NCBI GenBank assembly: GCA_013178305.1
Contig: JABLXB010000001.1
Span: 592,253 to 656,252 of the forward strand
Origin: Bacillota bacterium
Lineage (GTDB): Bacteria > Bacillota > Sulfobacillia > JABLXB01
Reading direction: 5' to 3'
Length of the DNA: 64,000 nucleotides
Position numbers and translations under genes: made by a program. Each line of letters starts with the position of its first letter. Within the stretch, counting starts at the first letter, position 1. Below, in pieces: positions 16,747-25,272 of the stretch. The notes below the pieces were generated by a model that did not search any database, was not told the DNA's origin, and was given only the letters and a program-made list of their open reading frames with translations.

Positions 16747-17745
16747 CTATTTCTTCATGAGACCAGCCCGATCAATGATCTTCTTGTACGTCTCATGAGA
16801 TGCCTTGATCAACTCGTTCGTTGCATCAGGCCCCTTGAATACGTAGCCTATGCCTGCATCTTTGTAAGCTTTTTTAAGATCCGGATCGTTCATGGCTTTT
16901 TCGAAGATGTCATATAGCCCCTTCGCGATATTGTCGGGGGTGCCGCGCGGGACAGCCAGGATCCTCCAGACACTGAGGTCAACGGCGATGCCTTTCTCAG
17001 TGAAGGTTGGTACATCCGGCCACGCTGCCAGTCGCTGCAGTCCAGAGTGGGCGAGGACTTTGAGCTGACCGGAGTCGACCTGGCCGGCAATCTCAGACGG
17101 ATACGGTACTCCGGCGTCAAGGTCTCCCGCCAGAATACTCATCACTATCTGAGCCCCACCTTTTACCGATACCCTCTGGAACTTCACGCCCGTAGCCATC
17201 TCTATCTGCTCGCGCACGTAGTCGTGGTTGGTCCAGTTACCTGAAACGCCGATCCTGATTTTTTGGGGGTTCTGCTTGGCGAAAGCGATGAACTCATCGA
17301 GCGCCTTGTCGTACGGGCCACCCTTCTTTACGACGAGGCAGTTGGGGTCCGCGGCGATTTGACAAATCGGCCTGAACGAATCGTACTTGTATTGCACACC
17401 TGGAACGAGGTACTGGTCGGTGACCAGGGAAATCGCCATCTGCCCGATAGTATAGCCGTCGGGTGGGGCCTGGAGCACTTTGGTGTAGGCCACAACACCT
17501 GCTCCCTGATCCTCATTGAGGATATTGACCGGTTGACCTGCGTACTTGCTGGCGAACTGGGCAAATATCCTTGCGGTAGTGTCGTGTCCCCCGCCCGGCT
17601 TCGATGGGACTACTATCGTCAGAGGTTTCGTGGGTTTCCAGGCTTCTCCCTTTGACTGAGAAGCGTTCGACGAGCAACCCGATGCAAACACGGCCAGAAG
17701 TACGACGGCAAGCCACAATACTGTAGTTCGGTTACGGCTAACCAT
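16747..17745 (-). CDS. tctC: Tripartite tricarboxylate transporter substrate-binding lipoprotein
   Basis: 332 residues, ATG 17745 with GGGGGA seven bases upstream. A lipoprotein signal ends in VFASGC with Cys at about 24. The mature protein shows the Bug-family pattern: PLTIVVPSKPGGGHDTTAR, GYTIGQMA, and a C-terminal AVPRGTPDNIAKGLYDIF. Bug proteins bind carboxylate ligands through the first loop (here PSKPGGGHDT). It is the extracytoplasmic receptor for the TctAB permease and the first transporter gene after the RraA-like gene. Confidence 0.93.
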   Translation of the reverse strand: MVSRNRTTVLWLAVVLLAVFASGCSSNASQSKGEAWKPTKPLTIVVPSKPGGGHDTTARIFAQFASKYAGQPVNILNEDQGAGVVAYTKVLQAPPDGYTIGQMAISLVTDQYLVPGVQYKYDSFRPICQIAADPNCLVVKKGGPYDKALDEFIAFAKQNPQKIRIGVSGNWTNHDYVREQIEMATGVKFQRVSVKGGAQIVMSILAGDLDAGVPYPSEIAGQVDSGQLKVLAHSGLQRLAAWPDVPTFTEKGIAVDLSVWRILAVPRGTPDNIAKGLYDIFEKAMNDPDLKKAYKDAGIGYVFKGPDATNELIKASHETYKKIIDRAGLMKK

Positions 17746-17761
17746 TCTCAATTCCCCCTAT

Positions 17762-18571
17762 CTATGAGTTCCCCCGCGGGCTGTCCGTATTGTATCGCTT
17801 TCTGTAGAAGGGCTTGAGTTCCGCTATCGGCACCTTCCTGTTTATGAGATCCCGCATGTGAGTCTCTTCCTGGAGAATCGACCTGACCTTCTCCAGTACG
17901 AGCTGCACTTTGTCGGCAGGTACGATACACACCCCCGAATCGTCCGCCACAACCAGGTCGCCGGGGATTACCTGAACGTCGTGAAGGGTTACCGGCCCGT
18001 TGATCTCGATGGCTTCAATCCGGAATTTTCCGGTTATCGGGGTACGCCCACGGCACCATACCGGATAGTCCATCTGCCTGATAGCAGGAAGATCGCGTAC
18101 TGCCCCGTTCACCACGGCGCCTATCAGGCCGCAGGATCTGGCTACAGTACAGGACTGGCCACCCATGTTCGAGACGTCGAGATTGCCTCCGAAATCCGCA
18201 ACCAGGATGTCTCCGGGCTCCGCCAGGTAATATGCATCGCGGGTGGCCATTCGAATTGTGTCGTGGTCGTAGTACCCCTGGGTCGTGGTCTTGCGCTCTG
18301 GAATGCTCCTGAGCGTAATCGCGGTGCCGGCGATCTTCTTGTCCGGGATGACCGGAGCTATGTACGATGCCGCGACTGCGCCATTCAATCCCAGGGAGTC
18401 CAGTACATCCGATATGGTACTCGTCAGGTCGTGCAGCTTCATGAACTGGTCCACTACTTCCTTCGGCACCCTCGGGAACTTGATCTTCCTGATGCGGTCC
18501 TGAGGTACACCACCCCAAATACGCCCCTGCTCCTTGTATTCCTGATACTCCCTTTCCAGTTCACCGGACAC
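17762..18571 (-). CDS. RraA-like / HMG-aldolase family protein
   Basis: 269 residues from GTG 18571, preceded by GGGGGG eight bases upstream. The RraA-like core is clear: DVLDSLGLNGAV, GTAITLRSIPE, GDILVADFGG, GLIGAVVNGAVRDLPAIRQM, and GDLVVADDSGVCIVPADKV. The GAVxxGxxRD motif and acidic residues fit the metal-dependent 4-hydroxy-4-methyl-2-oxoglutarate/oxaloacetate aldolase branch rather than an RNase E inhibitor, since Bacillota generally lack that partner. Placed next to a carboxylate transporter, an aldolase or decarboxylase acting on an imported oxo-acid is a fair inference. Confidence 0.82.
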   Translation of the reverse strand: MSGELEREYQEYKEQGRIWGGVPQDRIRKIKFPRVPKEVVDQFMKLHDLTSTISDVLDSLGLNGAVAASYIAPVIPDKKIAGTAITLRSIPERKTTTQGYYDHDTIRMATRDAYYLAEPGDILVADFGGNLDVSNMGGQSCTVARSCGLIGAVVNGAVRDLPAIRQMDYPVWCRGRTPITGKFRIEAIEINGPVTLHDVQVIPGDLVVADDSGVCIVPADKVQLVLEKVRSILQEETHMRDLINRKVPIAELKPFYRKRYNTDSPRGNS

Positions 18572-18636
18572 CCAGATAGCCCCCCGTTTACAGCGTAGTG
18601 AATTTGCGGATCGTGCGTCAGGCCTCGCGGGTCGGC

Positions 18637-19371
18637 CTATTTCACCCGGCGAACGTAGGCCTTCCACCGGTACCTGTCCGCGCGATAGTAGGAAATGCCG
18701 CGTATTATCGCCTCGTCCTTTTCCTCGCCATACATCACCACCCGGCGTACGAGGAGAGGGCTTCCCTTGTGAACGCCCAGATCTCGGGCTTCCCGTGCCG
18801 ACGCGACCGTCCCCTCAATCTCCATCTCCAGGCCGTCCCACTTGACCCCCGCTTGTTCTGCCAAAACGCGGTGCACCACGTTGCCCTCTACCTTGTCAGC
18901 ATCAAGTACGTCAGCCCACGGGGCCCTAACCCAGCGATAGTCGATAACGAGCGGGATGTCATCGGCAAAACGAAGACGGTCGATGAACAGAACGCGAGTC
19001 TGGGGGGCAATCCGGAGCGCCGCAGCCACTTCGGACGGGGCCGGCATCCACTCAAGTCTGCGAACCTGGGTTCTCACACTTCTACCTTGATGGGTCCATT
19101 CATCGAAGAAGCTGGACAGTTCGTTCACGTTTTCCTCGATTGGGCGCTGGTGTGAAACGAATACTCCAACACCTTTGAGGCAGTATATGTGGCCTTCGCG
19201 GATCAGGTCGTCTATGGCCTGCCTTACGGTAAGACGATTGACCCCAAATCTCTTGGCCAGGCTCGCAATGGTGTACGTCTCTCCCTCTTGCCGGTCGCGC
19301 AGTATCTCGTCTCGCAGGATCTCACGTATCTGCGCGTAGAGAGGGATGGGCGAGTGCCTATCAATGCTCAT
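18637..19371 (-). CDS. GntR-family regulator, HutC/UTRA type
   Basis: 244 residues, ATG 19371 with GAGGTG upstream. N-terminal winged HTH: PIPLYAQIREILRDEI, then FGVNRLTVRQAIDDLIREG. The C-terminal UTRA ligand domain includes RVLFIDRLRFADDIPLVIDY and PLLVRRVVMYGEE. It is the first gene of the RraA-like/tctCBA operon and probably represses it. A perfect inverted repeat lies 40 bases upstream of its start. Confidence 0.9.
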   Translation of the reverse strand: MSIDRHSPIPLYAQIREILRDEILRDRQEGETYTIASLAKRFGVNRLTVRQAIDDLIREGHIYCLKGVGVFVSHQRPIEENVNELSSFFDEWTHQGRSVRTQVRRLEWMPAPSEVAAALRIAPQTRVLFIDRLRFADDIPLVIDYRWVRAPWADVLDADKVEGNVVHRVLAEQAGVKWDGLEMEIEGTVASAREARDLGVHKGSPLLVRRVVMYGEEKDEAIIRGISYYRADRYRWKAYVRRVK

Positions 19372-19410
19372 GTGAGCACCTCACTCAGGCTAGGGAAACT
19401 GGAACGCAAT

Positions 19411-19432
19411 GATAGATATCTATATATCTATC
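19411..19432. promoter_or_regulatory. Palindromic operator of the GntR/UTRA regulator
   Basis: GATAGATAT and ATATCTATC are exact nine-base inverted arms with a four-base spacer. The site is AT-rich in a GC-rich region, and sits 40 bases ahead of the regulator start where its promoter should be, so autoregulation of the Tct operon is likely. Confidence 0.7.
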
Positions 19433-19545
19433 CTAAACTGGGAGGAAGGGACGTGTCAACAAATTCTCTTTTCACCGCTAGCAGGAAATCGCCGCTGGGG
19501 GCGGGGGTCATGGCGAAGGCCGACAGGCGACGGCGGAGTATACCG

Positions 19546-19695
19546 TCAGGTTTGCGCGACGTCGGAGAACCGGGCCCCGGACTCGGCCCCTGAAGCAACG
19601 GTGGTTTCCTCTTCTTCACAGGCGAGCAGGAAGCCCCCGTATCCAGGGATTACTATTGACGATGCAAAAAGGAGAATGTAGATTCGTTTGAGCAT
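19546..19695 (-). CDS. Small membrane peptide, 49 residues
   Basis: ATG 19695 is preceded by GGAGGAAG ten bases upstream, a strong ribosome site, and the frame ends at TGA 19546-19548. The peptide starts MLKRIYILLFASSIVIPGYG, a basic start and one hydrophobic span, then FLLACEEEETTVASG and a polar tail. I do not recognise a family. It lies between the second AOR gene and the GntR regulator, in the same direction, about 200 bases after the AOR stop. The Cys followed by an acidic run could also be read as a lipobox-like end (LLAC). Function unknown. Confidence 0.5.
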   Translation of the reverse strand: MLKRIYILLFASSIVIPGYGGFLLACEEEETTVASGAESGARFSDVAQT

Positions 19696-19897
19696 TGATT
19701 ATCTTCCTCCGTTTCCCCCTGCACATTGTGATTCGGTGAAAAACGATACCAGTCTTTACCGTAGACTCAACTGGAGAGGTATTGGGCGGTAAACCTATGG
19801 TAGGTGGAGGAGGTTACTGAAGCAAAGACTACCGACACCGCCGTACGGCACGAGTTCGCTTCTGACCCTACCGCCACGTGGCATTATTGACAACGAC

Positions 19898-21961
19898 CTA
19901 GATCTGCTCGCAAAGACGACCAACGTGTTCCAACGTGCAGACAACTTCCTTCAAGCCGAGAGACTCCAGAACCTCTCGCTTCGGGTACCCAGTGGCCACG
20001 TCCCAGCCGCGGGCTTCGTAGTATTCATCGAGCATGGGTGCCAGATTGACCACGTGTCCCTGCGAAGGCCCTGACGTTATCGGTTCCTCGAGGAAACGCC
20101 TGCAGAGGGTGTCGTCGGCCTTCGTCAGACCCTGGAGGACGTTGAACGCACGCTCCACATTCACGGCGCGCTCGCCAGCCCGCATGACTTCATCCGGCGA
20201 CATATCGATGCCAGTAACGACGCGAAAGAATCGCGCCTCCCATTCGGGGTACATAAGGGCAGTACGTACGATAAACTTACAGATGCCCAGCGAGTCAGCG
20301 GCCGCGCGCTGGTCTTCCGACCACTTCACCAACCGGCCCTTCCCCACTGTGCCGTGGGGCATGACAGCCTCCGCCGTGCCAAACATGGCGACTGCCTCGT
20401 CCGGGGTGAAGAAGGTCTCACCAGTGGGCAGCCCGCGCAGGTGACACCCGCCCCTGCTCGCGACGGCGTAGCCGAGTCCCCACGCGGGGGCGGCCCTCGG
20501 GTCGCTGAGGCCGGGGTCCTGGCCCTTCGAATGAATCACGAAGTCCGAGCTGCCACGGCCGACCGCCTGCGCGGCCCTGTACGCGCCCTCGCCCAGCAGC
20601 CTCGAGAAGTCGTCCTGCCTGTGAGCGATGGCAGGCAACAGGTCGAGGATGGCCCGGACTCCGCCCCACTCCATCACTCGTCCGTTGGTGTCGCCCTCGT
20701 CCAGGATCCCCTTCTGCCACGCCTCCATCGCCCAGGCAATCGTGCTCGCGGTGTTCATCGTGTCGAGGCCGAGGCGGTTGCACAGGGTGTTTGCCATCAG
20801 GATCGACTCCGTGTCGGCGTTCCCGAGCTTCGACCCGAATCCGGCGATGGTGACGTATTCAGGCCCCTCGCCGCACGCGCCGGCGTATGGGCCCTCATCT
20901 ATGTTGCAGGAATGACTACAGTGCAGCGGGCATGAGAAGCACGCCCGCGATCCGTTCCAATACTGCCACATCGAGGTGGCGGACAGAGACTTCCACCCGT
21001 CGAACTGGGACCTCTGGTAGTTCAGCGTAGCGAGGCGGCCGAGCTTCTGGTGGCTCTCGATGAGTGATGGAGTCCCATCCCGGGAGTACTGCTGAGACCA
21101 CGGGTCGGTGCTCAGGGTCCTGACAGCATCCTGGAACGCCGCGCGCATCGCGTCGGCATTGGCGACGCGCACGCCTCCGGTTCCTTTCACCGCCACCGCC
21201 TTGAGATTCTTCGAGCCCATTACGGCGCCAATGCCGCACTTGGCGGCAGCCCGGGATAGGTGGGTGATTATCGCCGCAAGGCGCACGAGGTTTTCCCCGG
21301 CCGGACCGATGGACGCTATCTGGACACCCTCATCGCCCAGTTCGTGATGGATGGCGGAATCGCACTCCCATGTGTCCAGGCCCCACAGGTGTGAGGCGTC
21401 ACGGATCTCCACTTGCTCGTCCCGGATAAACAGGTACACTGGCTTTTCAGAAGCACCGCGGACAATGACCTGGTCGAAGCCGGAGTACTTTAGCTCCGCG
21501 CCGAAGAATCCCCCGAAGTTGGAGTCCCCAAAGCAGGGGCTGGTCGCAGGAGTCGCGGCAGCGCCCGGTACGGTCGCCTGACCATCTCCGGTCGCACCGC
21601 CGCCCTGTGTGCCACGCCCCATCCCGACCACTGTAAGCGGCGAGATAGCGGTAATCGTACACCGGCTGGCCCCCGGCACCAGCGTTCCCACGAGAGGCCC
21701 AACGCCGAACACGAGCAGGTTTTCCGGGCCGAGCGGGTCAACTCCGCGCCCGCCCAGACCGAGAATTGTAGCCGAGTTCAGACCCCTGCCACCCAGGTAA
21801 AGCATCAGCATCTCGGGGTCGATGTCCTCAACCTGTACCGAGCGCCGAGTCAGGTCGACGATAAGCCGGCGGCCCGTCCAACCACCGCGGCGTACACGGC
21901 CTCTGCCACAAGTTCGGCCACCTCCAGCCGGGCTGCTTATACGCGCAGTCACGCGGGCCAC
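19898..21961 (-). CDS. Aldehyde:ferredoxin oxidoreductase family protein (AOR 2)
   Basis: 687 residues with a GTG start at 21961 (weak ribosome site; the true start may be slightly later, before the segment GRRLIVDLTRRSV). Family features: LGGRGLNSATI, GDSNFGGFFGAELKYSGFDQ, GAVMGSKNLKAVAVKG, the cluster CFSCPLHCSHSC and the late LGICKFIVRTAL. Between SPLT and the conserved GDSN there is a Gly/Ala/Pro/Thr-rich insertion of about 30 residues not expected in the family. It closes the LacI-controlled operon after the DUF1445 gene and probably oxidises an aldehyde from that pathway with ferredoxin. Confidence 0.9.
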   Translation of the reverse strand: MARVTARISSPAGGGRTCGRGRVRRGGWTGRRLIVDLTRRSVQVEDIDPEMLMLYLGGRGLNSATILGLGGRGVDPLGPENLLVFGVGPLVGTLVPGASRCTITAISPLTVVGMGRGTQGGGATGDGQATVPGAAATPATSPCFGDSNFGGFFGAELKYSGFDQVIVRGASEKPVYLFIRDEQVEIRDASHLWGLDTWECDSAIHHELGDEGVQIASIGPAGENLVRLAAIITHLSRAAAKCGIGAVMGSKNLKAVAVKGTGGVRVANADAMRAAFQDAVRTLSTDPWSQQYSRDGTPSLIESHQKLGRLATLNYQRSQFDGWKSLSATSMWQYWNGSRACFSCPLHCSHSCNIDEGPYAGACGEGPEYVTIAGFGSKLGNADTESILMANTLCNRLGLDTMNTASTIAWAMEAWQKGILDEGDTNGRVMEWGGVRAILDLLPAIAHRQDDFSRLLGEGAYRAAQAVGRGSSDFVIHSKGQDPGLSDPRAAPAWGLGYAVASRGGCHLRGLPTGETFFTPDEAVAMFGTAEAVMPHGTVGKGRLVKWSEDQRAAADSLGICKFIVRTALMYPEWEARFFRVVTGIDMSPDEVMRAGERAVNVERAFNVLQGLTKADDTLCRRFLEEPITSGPSQGHVVNLAPMLDEYYEARGWDVATGYPKREVLESLGLKEVVCTLEHVGRLCEQI

Positions 21962-21975
21962 ATTCCGTTCATGCC

Positions 21976-22761
21976 CTAGACACTTCCTATCTTGAGGTCA
22001 GTGACGAACATCTTTGAGGGCGAATGAGTAATCATGAAGTCGATCTTGACGCGCTGGGCAATTATCTGGGGTGTAATGCTGCACGCCCAGAATACTGGTA
22101 TGTCGTCCGGTTCAAGCGGAAGCGGCGCGTTGACGTCAGCGTGCTTGAGATCGACCCCAATGCTATCGGGGGACCCCACGTGCACCGGGGCACCGTGCGC
22201 GAGGGGCAGGGCGGCAGTGACTCTCACCGCGTCCGCGACCTGCGAGCCCTTGACCGGACGCATGGTAACCGCCATTGGCCCCTCGAATGGCCCCGACGGT
22301 GCACACTGTATGTTAGTTACATAAATCGGGTTGCCACGAACCTCGTGCTTTTCGCGCATCCCGATCCCGGCCTGCTCAAGGGCCCATTCAAAGCTGAGGC
22401 TACACCCGATCAGGAACCCAACCAGGTCATCATGCCAATGAGCCATGATATCGGTCGTCTCGGCCTCGACTACGCCTTTCCGGTAAATCCGGTAACCGGG
22501 GAAATCCGTGCGGATGTCAGCCCCCGGCGCAGCACGGCGCGGCTCGGGCGAGCCTACGTCGGTGACATCTACTATCGGGCACGGTTTGGGGTTTCTCATG
22601 CAGAAAAGAAGGAAGTCGTATGCGAGGTCCCTCGGGACAGCGACAAGCCCCGCCTGGAGGTACCCGGGAGCAAGTCCGCGGGTAGGCTCGGTCCATTCCC
22701 CCGCCCGCGCAGCCGCGCGGACCTCCCATCCGGTGGCGTATGCCGGTTTAACGCTGTGCAT
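21976..22761 (-). CDS. DUF1445 family protein (putative hydro-lyase / D-glutamate cyclase-like)
   Basis: 261 residues, ATG 22761 after a GGGGGG ribosome site. Family marks are RGLAPGYLQAGLVAVPRDLA, FCMRNPKPCPIVDVTD, GYRIYRKGVV, and a C-terminal FWACSITPQ with FMITHSPSKMFVTD. DUF1445 includes YcsI and the catalytic part of the mammalian D-glutamate cyclase, which forms 5-oxo-D-proline. The gene sits between the Liv ATPase and AOR 2. A lyase or cyclase step on the imported amino acid is an inference. Confidence 0.85.
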   Translation of the reverse strand: MHSVKPAYATGWEVRAAARAGEWTEPTRGLAPGYLQAGLVAVPRDLAYDFLLFCMRNPKPCPIVDVTDVGSPEPRRAAPGADIRTDFPGYRIYRKGVVEAETTDIMAHWHDDLVGFLIGCSLSFEWALEQAGIGMREKHEVRGNPIYVTNIQCAPSGPFEGPMAVTMRPVKGSQVADAVRVTAALPLAHGAPVHVGSPDSIGVDLKHADVNAPLPLEPDDIPVFWACSITPQIIAQRVKIDFMITHSPSKMFVTDLKIGSV

Positions 22762-22764
22762 GCG

Positions 22765-23499
22765 TCAATCCCCCCTTGCCCTGGCTCCAATCCCTGACCG
22801 CCCCAGGAAAGCGCTCTGAACCCCCTGGTCTTTAAGCAGATCGGAGCCTGTGCCGCTGAGCGAGATCTTCCCGTTCTCCATAACGTACCCCCTGTGGCAC
22901 GCCTCGAGCGCCAGGGCTGCATTCTGCTCGACGAGCAAGATCGCAGTCCCCTTGTCGTGAATTTCCCGTATCAGCTGGAATATCTGGTCGACCACAATCG
23001 GAGCGAGACCCATTGAAGGCTCATCGAGAAGGAGCACTCTCGGGTTGGACATCAACGCCCGCCCCATGGCCAGCATCTGCTGCTCCCCACCGCTCAGCAC
23101 AGAGGCGGGCTGCTTAGCCCTCTCGCACAGAACCGGGAACAGACTGAATATGCGATCGATGTCCTCAGATATGCTGCGATCCGCACCGCGCAGGTAAGCA
23201 CCGACTTCGAGGTTCTCGCGAACGGTCATCTTCGCGAACACGCGGCGGCCTTCCGGTACGAGACTCAGCCCACGCCTGACTATCCGGTCGACGGGCTGGC
23301 CGCCGATGCTGTCGCCGTCAAGCGTGATGCTTCCACTGGTCGGCCTGAGCAGCCCCGTTATGGTCTTGAGCGTAGTCGTCTTGCCCGCCCCATTTGAGCC
23401 TATCAAGGCGACAATCTCTCCCTGGGCCACCTCGAGGTTGACGCCGTGGAGCACAGCGCCCTCACCGTATGAGGCACACACGTTCTCAAGCCTGAGCAT
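22765..23499 (-). CDS. livF: Branched-chain-amino-acid-type ABC transporter ATPase (LivF-like), system 1
   Basis: 244 residues. Walker A is GSNGAGKTTTLK, signature motif LSGGEQQM, Walker B VLLLDEPSMGL. The C-terminus ALEACHRGYVMENGKI is LivF-like. It overlaps livG by 14 bases and is followed three bases later by the DUF1445 gene. Confidence 0.93.
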   Translation of the reverse strand: MLRLENVCASYGEGAVLHGVNLEVAQGEIVALIGSNGAGKTTTLKTITGLLRPTSGSITLDGDSIGGQPVDRIVRRGLSLVPEGRRVFAKMTVRENLEVGAYLRGADRSISEDIDRIFSLFPVLCERAKQPASVLSGGEQQMLAMGRALMSNPRVLLLDEPSMGLAPIVVDQIFQLIREIHDKGTAILLVEQNAALALEACHRGYVMENGKISLSGTGSDLLKDQGVQSAFLGRSGIGARARGD

Positions 23500-24262
23500 C
23501 GAGCCACCTCTTTCCCAGGTAGGCTTCGATTACCTGCCTGTTCGAGATCACCTCGGCGGGACTGCCTTCGGCGATCTTCGTGCCGAAATTGAGCACGCTC
23601 ACGCGGTCGGATATTGACATCACCATGTCCATCTTGTGCTCTATCAGCAAGATTGTCTTCCCCATGTCACGGATCTGCCGGAGCAGGTCCACGAGATTCT
23701 CGGCCTCAGCCGTGGTTGTGCCCGCGGCCGGCTCATCCAGCATGACCATCTTGGGATCGGTCGCGAGGGCACGCGCGAGTTCCAGTCGCTTCTGCTCACC
23801 GTATGACAGGTTCTTCGCGAGGTCGGACTCGTAACCAGCCAGGCCGGCCAACTCCAGGAGATCCCGCGCGCGGCGTACATTCGCCGCCTCTTCCTCCACG
23901 ACCCACTGCGGTCTGTACACCGAGTGAACGGCCTGCGCCTTCAGTCTGCAGTGCCGTCCGACCAGCACGTTCTCCAGCACCGTGAGGTTCTTGAACAAGA
24001 GCACGTTCTGGAAGGTCCGGACGAGGCCCCTGAAGGTTATGTCAGATGGCCGCAATGCCGTGATGTCCTCGCCCTTGAATTCGATTGTCCCTGCGGTCGG
24101 CCTTGAAAACCCCGTAACCACGTTGAACAGCGTGGTCTTCCCCGAGCCGTTAGGCCCGACTATCGAGTGGATGGTGTTGGCCGCGACCTCGACGCTCACG
24201 TTGTTGAGCGCCTTCAGGCCACCAAATGACTTTGATACACCATTTACCTTGAGCAGAATCAC
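23486..24262 (-). CDS. livG: Branched-chain-amino-acid-type ABC transporter ATPase (LivG-like), system 1
   Basis: 258 residues from GTG 24262, which overlaps the livM stop; GAGGAGG lies about 11 bases upstream. Walker A GPNGSGKTTLF, signature LSYGEQKR, Walker B MVMLDEPAAG. LivG proteins are the longer of the paired ATPases. A much longer open frame upstream (to 24958) is the shadow of livM. Confidence 0.93.
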   Translation of the reverse strand: MILLKVNGVSKSFGGLKALNNVSVEVAANTIHSIVGPNGSGKTTLFNVVTGFSRPTAGTIEFKGEDITALRPSDITFRGLVRTFQNVLLFKNLTVLENVLVGRHCRLKAQAVHSVYRPQWVVEEEAANVRRARDLLELAGLAGYESDLAKNLSYGEQKRLELARALATDPKMVMLDEPAAGTTTAEAENLVDLLRQIRDMGKTILLIEHKMDMVMSISDRVSVLNFGTKIAEGSPAEVISNRQVIEAYLGKRWLDAQA

Positions 24263-25272
24263 CGGCGTCGCCACCTCCTCGCCAAGGCGCCCGCCACGCC
24301 GACCAACCCCTTCGGCATCTTGATAAGCAGGATGATTGTGACGGCGGCGTTGAGGATGAGCCTGAAATCGGTAAACGCCCTCAGGTACTCGGGTAGGAAA
24401 GTCATAACGATGCTTCCGACCAGCGGGCCGTACATCGTTCCTATGCCTCCGACCACTAGCATCCCAAGGATAGCGAACGACTCCGCTGACTGGAAGCTGT
24501 ACGGGCTGATGTAACCTACAAGGTGGGCAAACAGCGCGCCGGCGAGCCCGGCGTACGCGGTGCTGATGCCAAACGCAGTGATCCTGTATCTGGCGACATT
24601 GATTCCGATCGCCTCCGACGCCGTCTCGCTGTCCATGATCGCGCGCAGCGCCCGCCCGAGGTGGGAGTCGACGATCCTTGACGTAACCCAGAGGCACAGC
24701 GCTGAGACAACCGCCATGAAGATGTACTGGGACGTCTCGCTTGACAGCGTGTATCCGAACACCGAAAGCGGCGGTATCCCGCGCAGGCCGCCAGGGCCGT
24801 TCGTGAGGCTCTTCCAGTTGGTGATGATGAGCATCAGGATTTCGCCGGTCCCCAGGGTGACGATGGACAGGTAGTGACCCTGGAGCCTCAGCGTCGGATA
24901 GCCCAGCGCCATGCCGAACAGTGCAAGCAGTGCGGTCGTAGCGGCGACTGCAATCCACACAGGGAACCCCACCCGGACACAGAGAAGGGCGGAAACGTAG
25001 GCGCCCAGACCGAAGAACCCTGCGTGCCCAAGGGAGAGCTTGCCGGTGTATCCTGTCAAGATGTTCAGGCCGGTGGTGACCACGAAGTAGATCATGGACA
25101 TAACCAGCAGGTGGATAATGTACCGGTTGGGTACGATGAGCGGAAGCAGACAGACAACAACCATACCAGCAGCCAGGACCACCAGCCGCCGGCTCGGTGT
25201 CCTCGCCTGTGGTAGGGTCTGCGGTTGCGCAGTGCCCACCTCCGCTGGCTTTGGGGAAGGGCTACCCCGCAC
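24259..25272 (-). CDS. livM: Branched-chain-amino-acid-type ABC permease (LivM-like), system 1
   Basis: 337 residues from GTG 25272 (GGGAGGG seven bases upstream); GTG 25290 is an alternative. After a polar Pro-rich start come about nine spans. LivM marks are GLNILTGYTGKLSLGHAGFF, and MALGYPTLRLQGHYLSIVTL. It overlaps livH at the start and livG at the end. Confidence 0.92.
   Translation of the reverse strand: MRGSPSPKPAEVGTAQPQTLPQARTPSRRLVVLAAGMVVVCLLPLIVPNRYIIHLLVMSMIYFVVTTGLNILTGYTGKLSLGHAGFFGLGAYVSALLCVRVGFPVWIAVAATTALLALFGMALGYPTLRLQGHYLSIVTLGTGEILMLIITNWKSLTNGPGGLRGIPPLSVFGYTLSSETSQYIFMAVVSALCLWVTSRIVDSHLGRALRAIMDSETASEAIGINVARYRITAFGISTAYAGLAGALFAHLVGYISPYSFQSAESFAILGMLVVGGIGTMYGPLVGSIVMTFLPEYLRAFTDFRLILNAAVTIILLIKMPKGLVGVAGALARRWRRR

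Noticed and set aside
24263..24958. N-terminal extension of livG to 490 residues
   Set aside because: The extension is an out-of-frame shadow of livM. LivG starts at GTG 24262 by family length.
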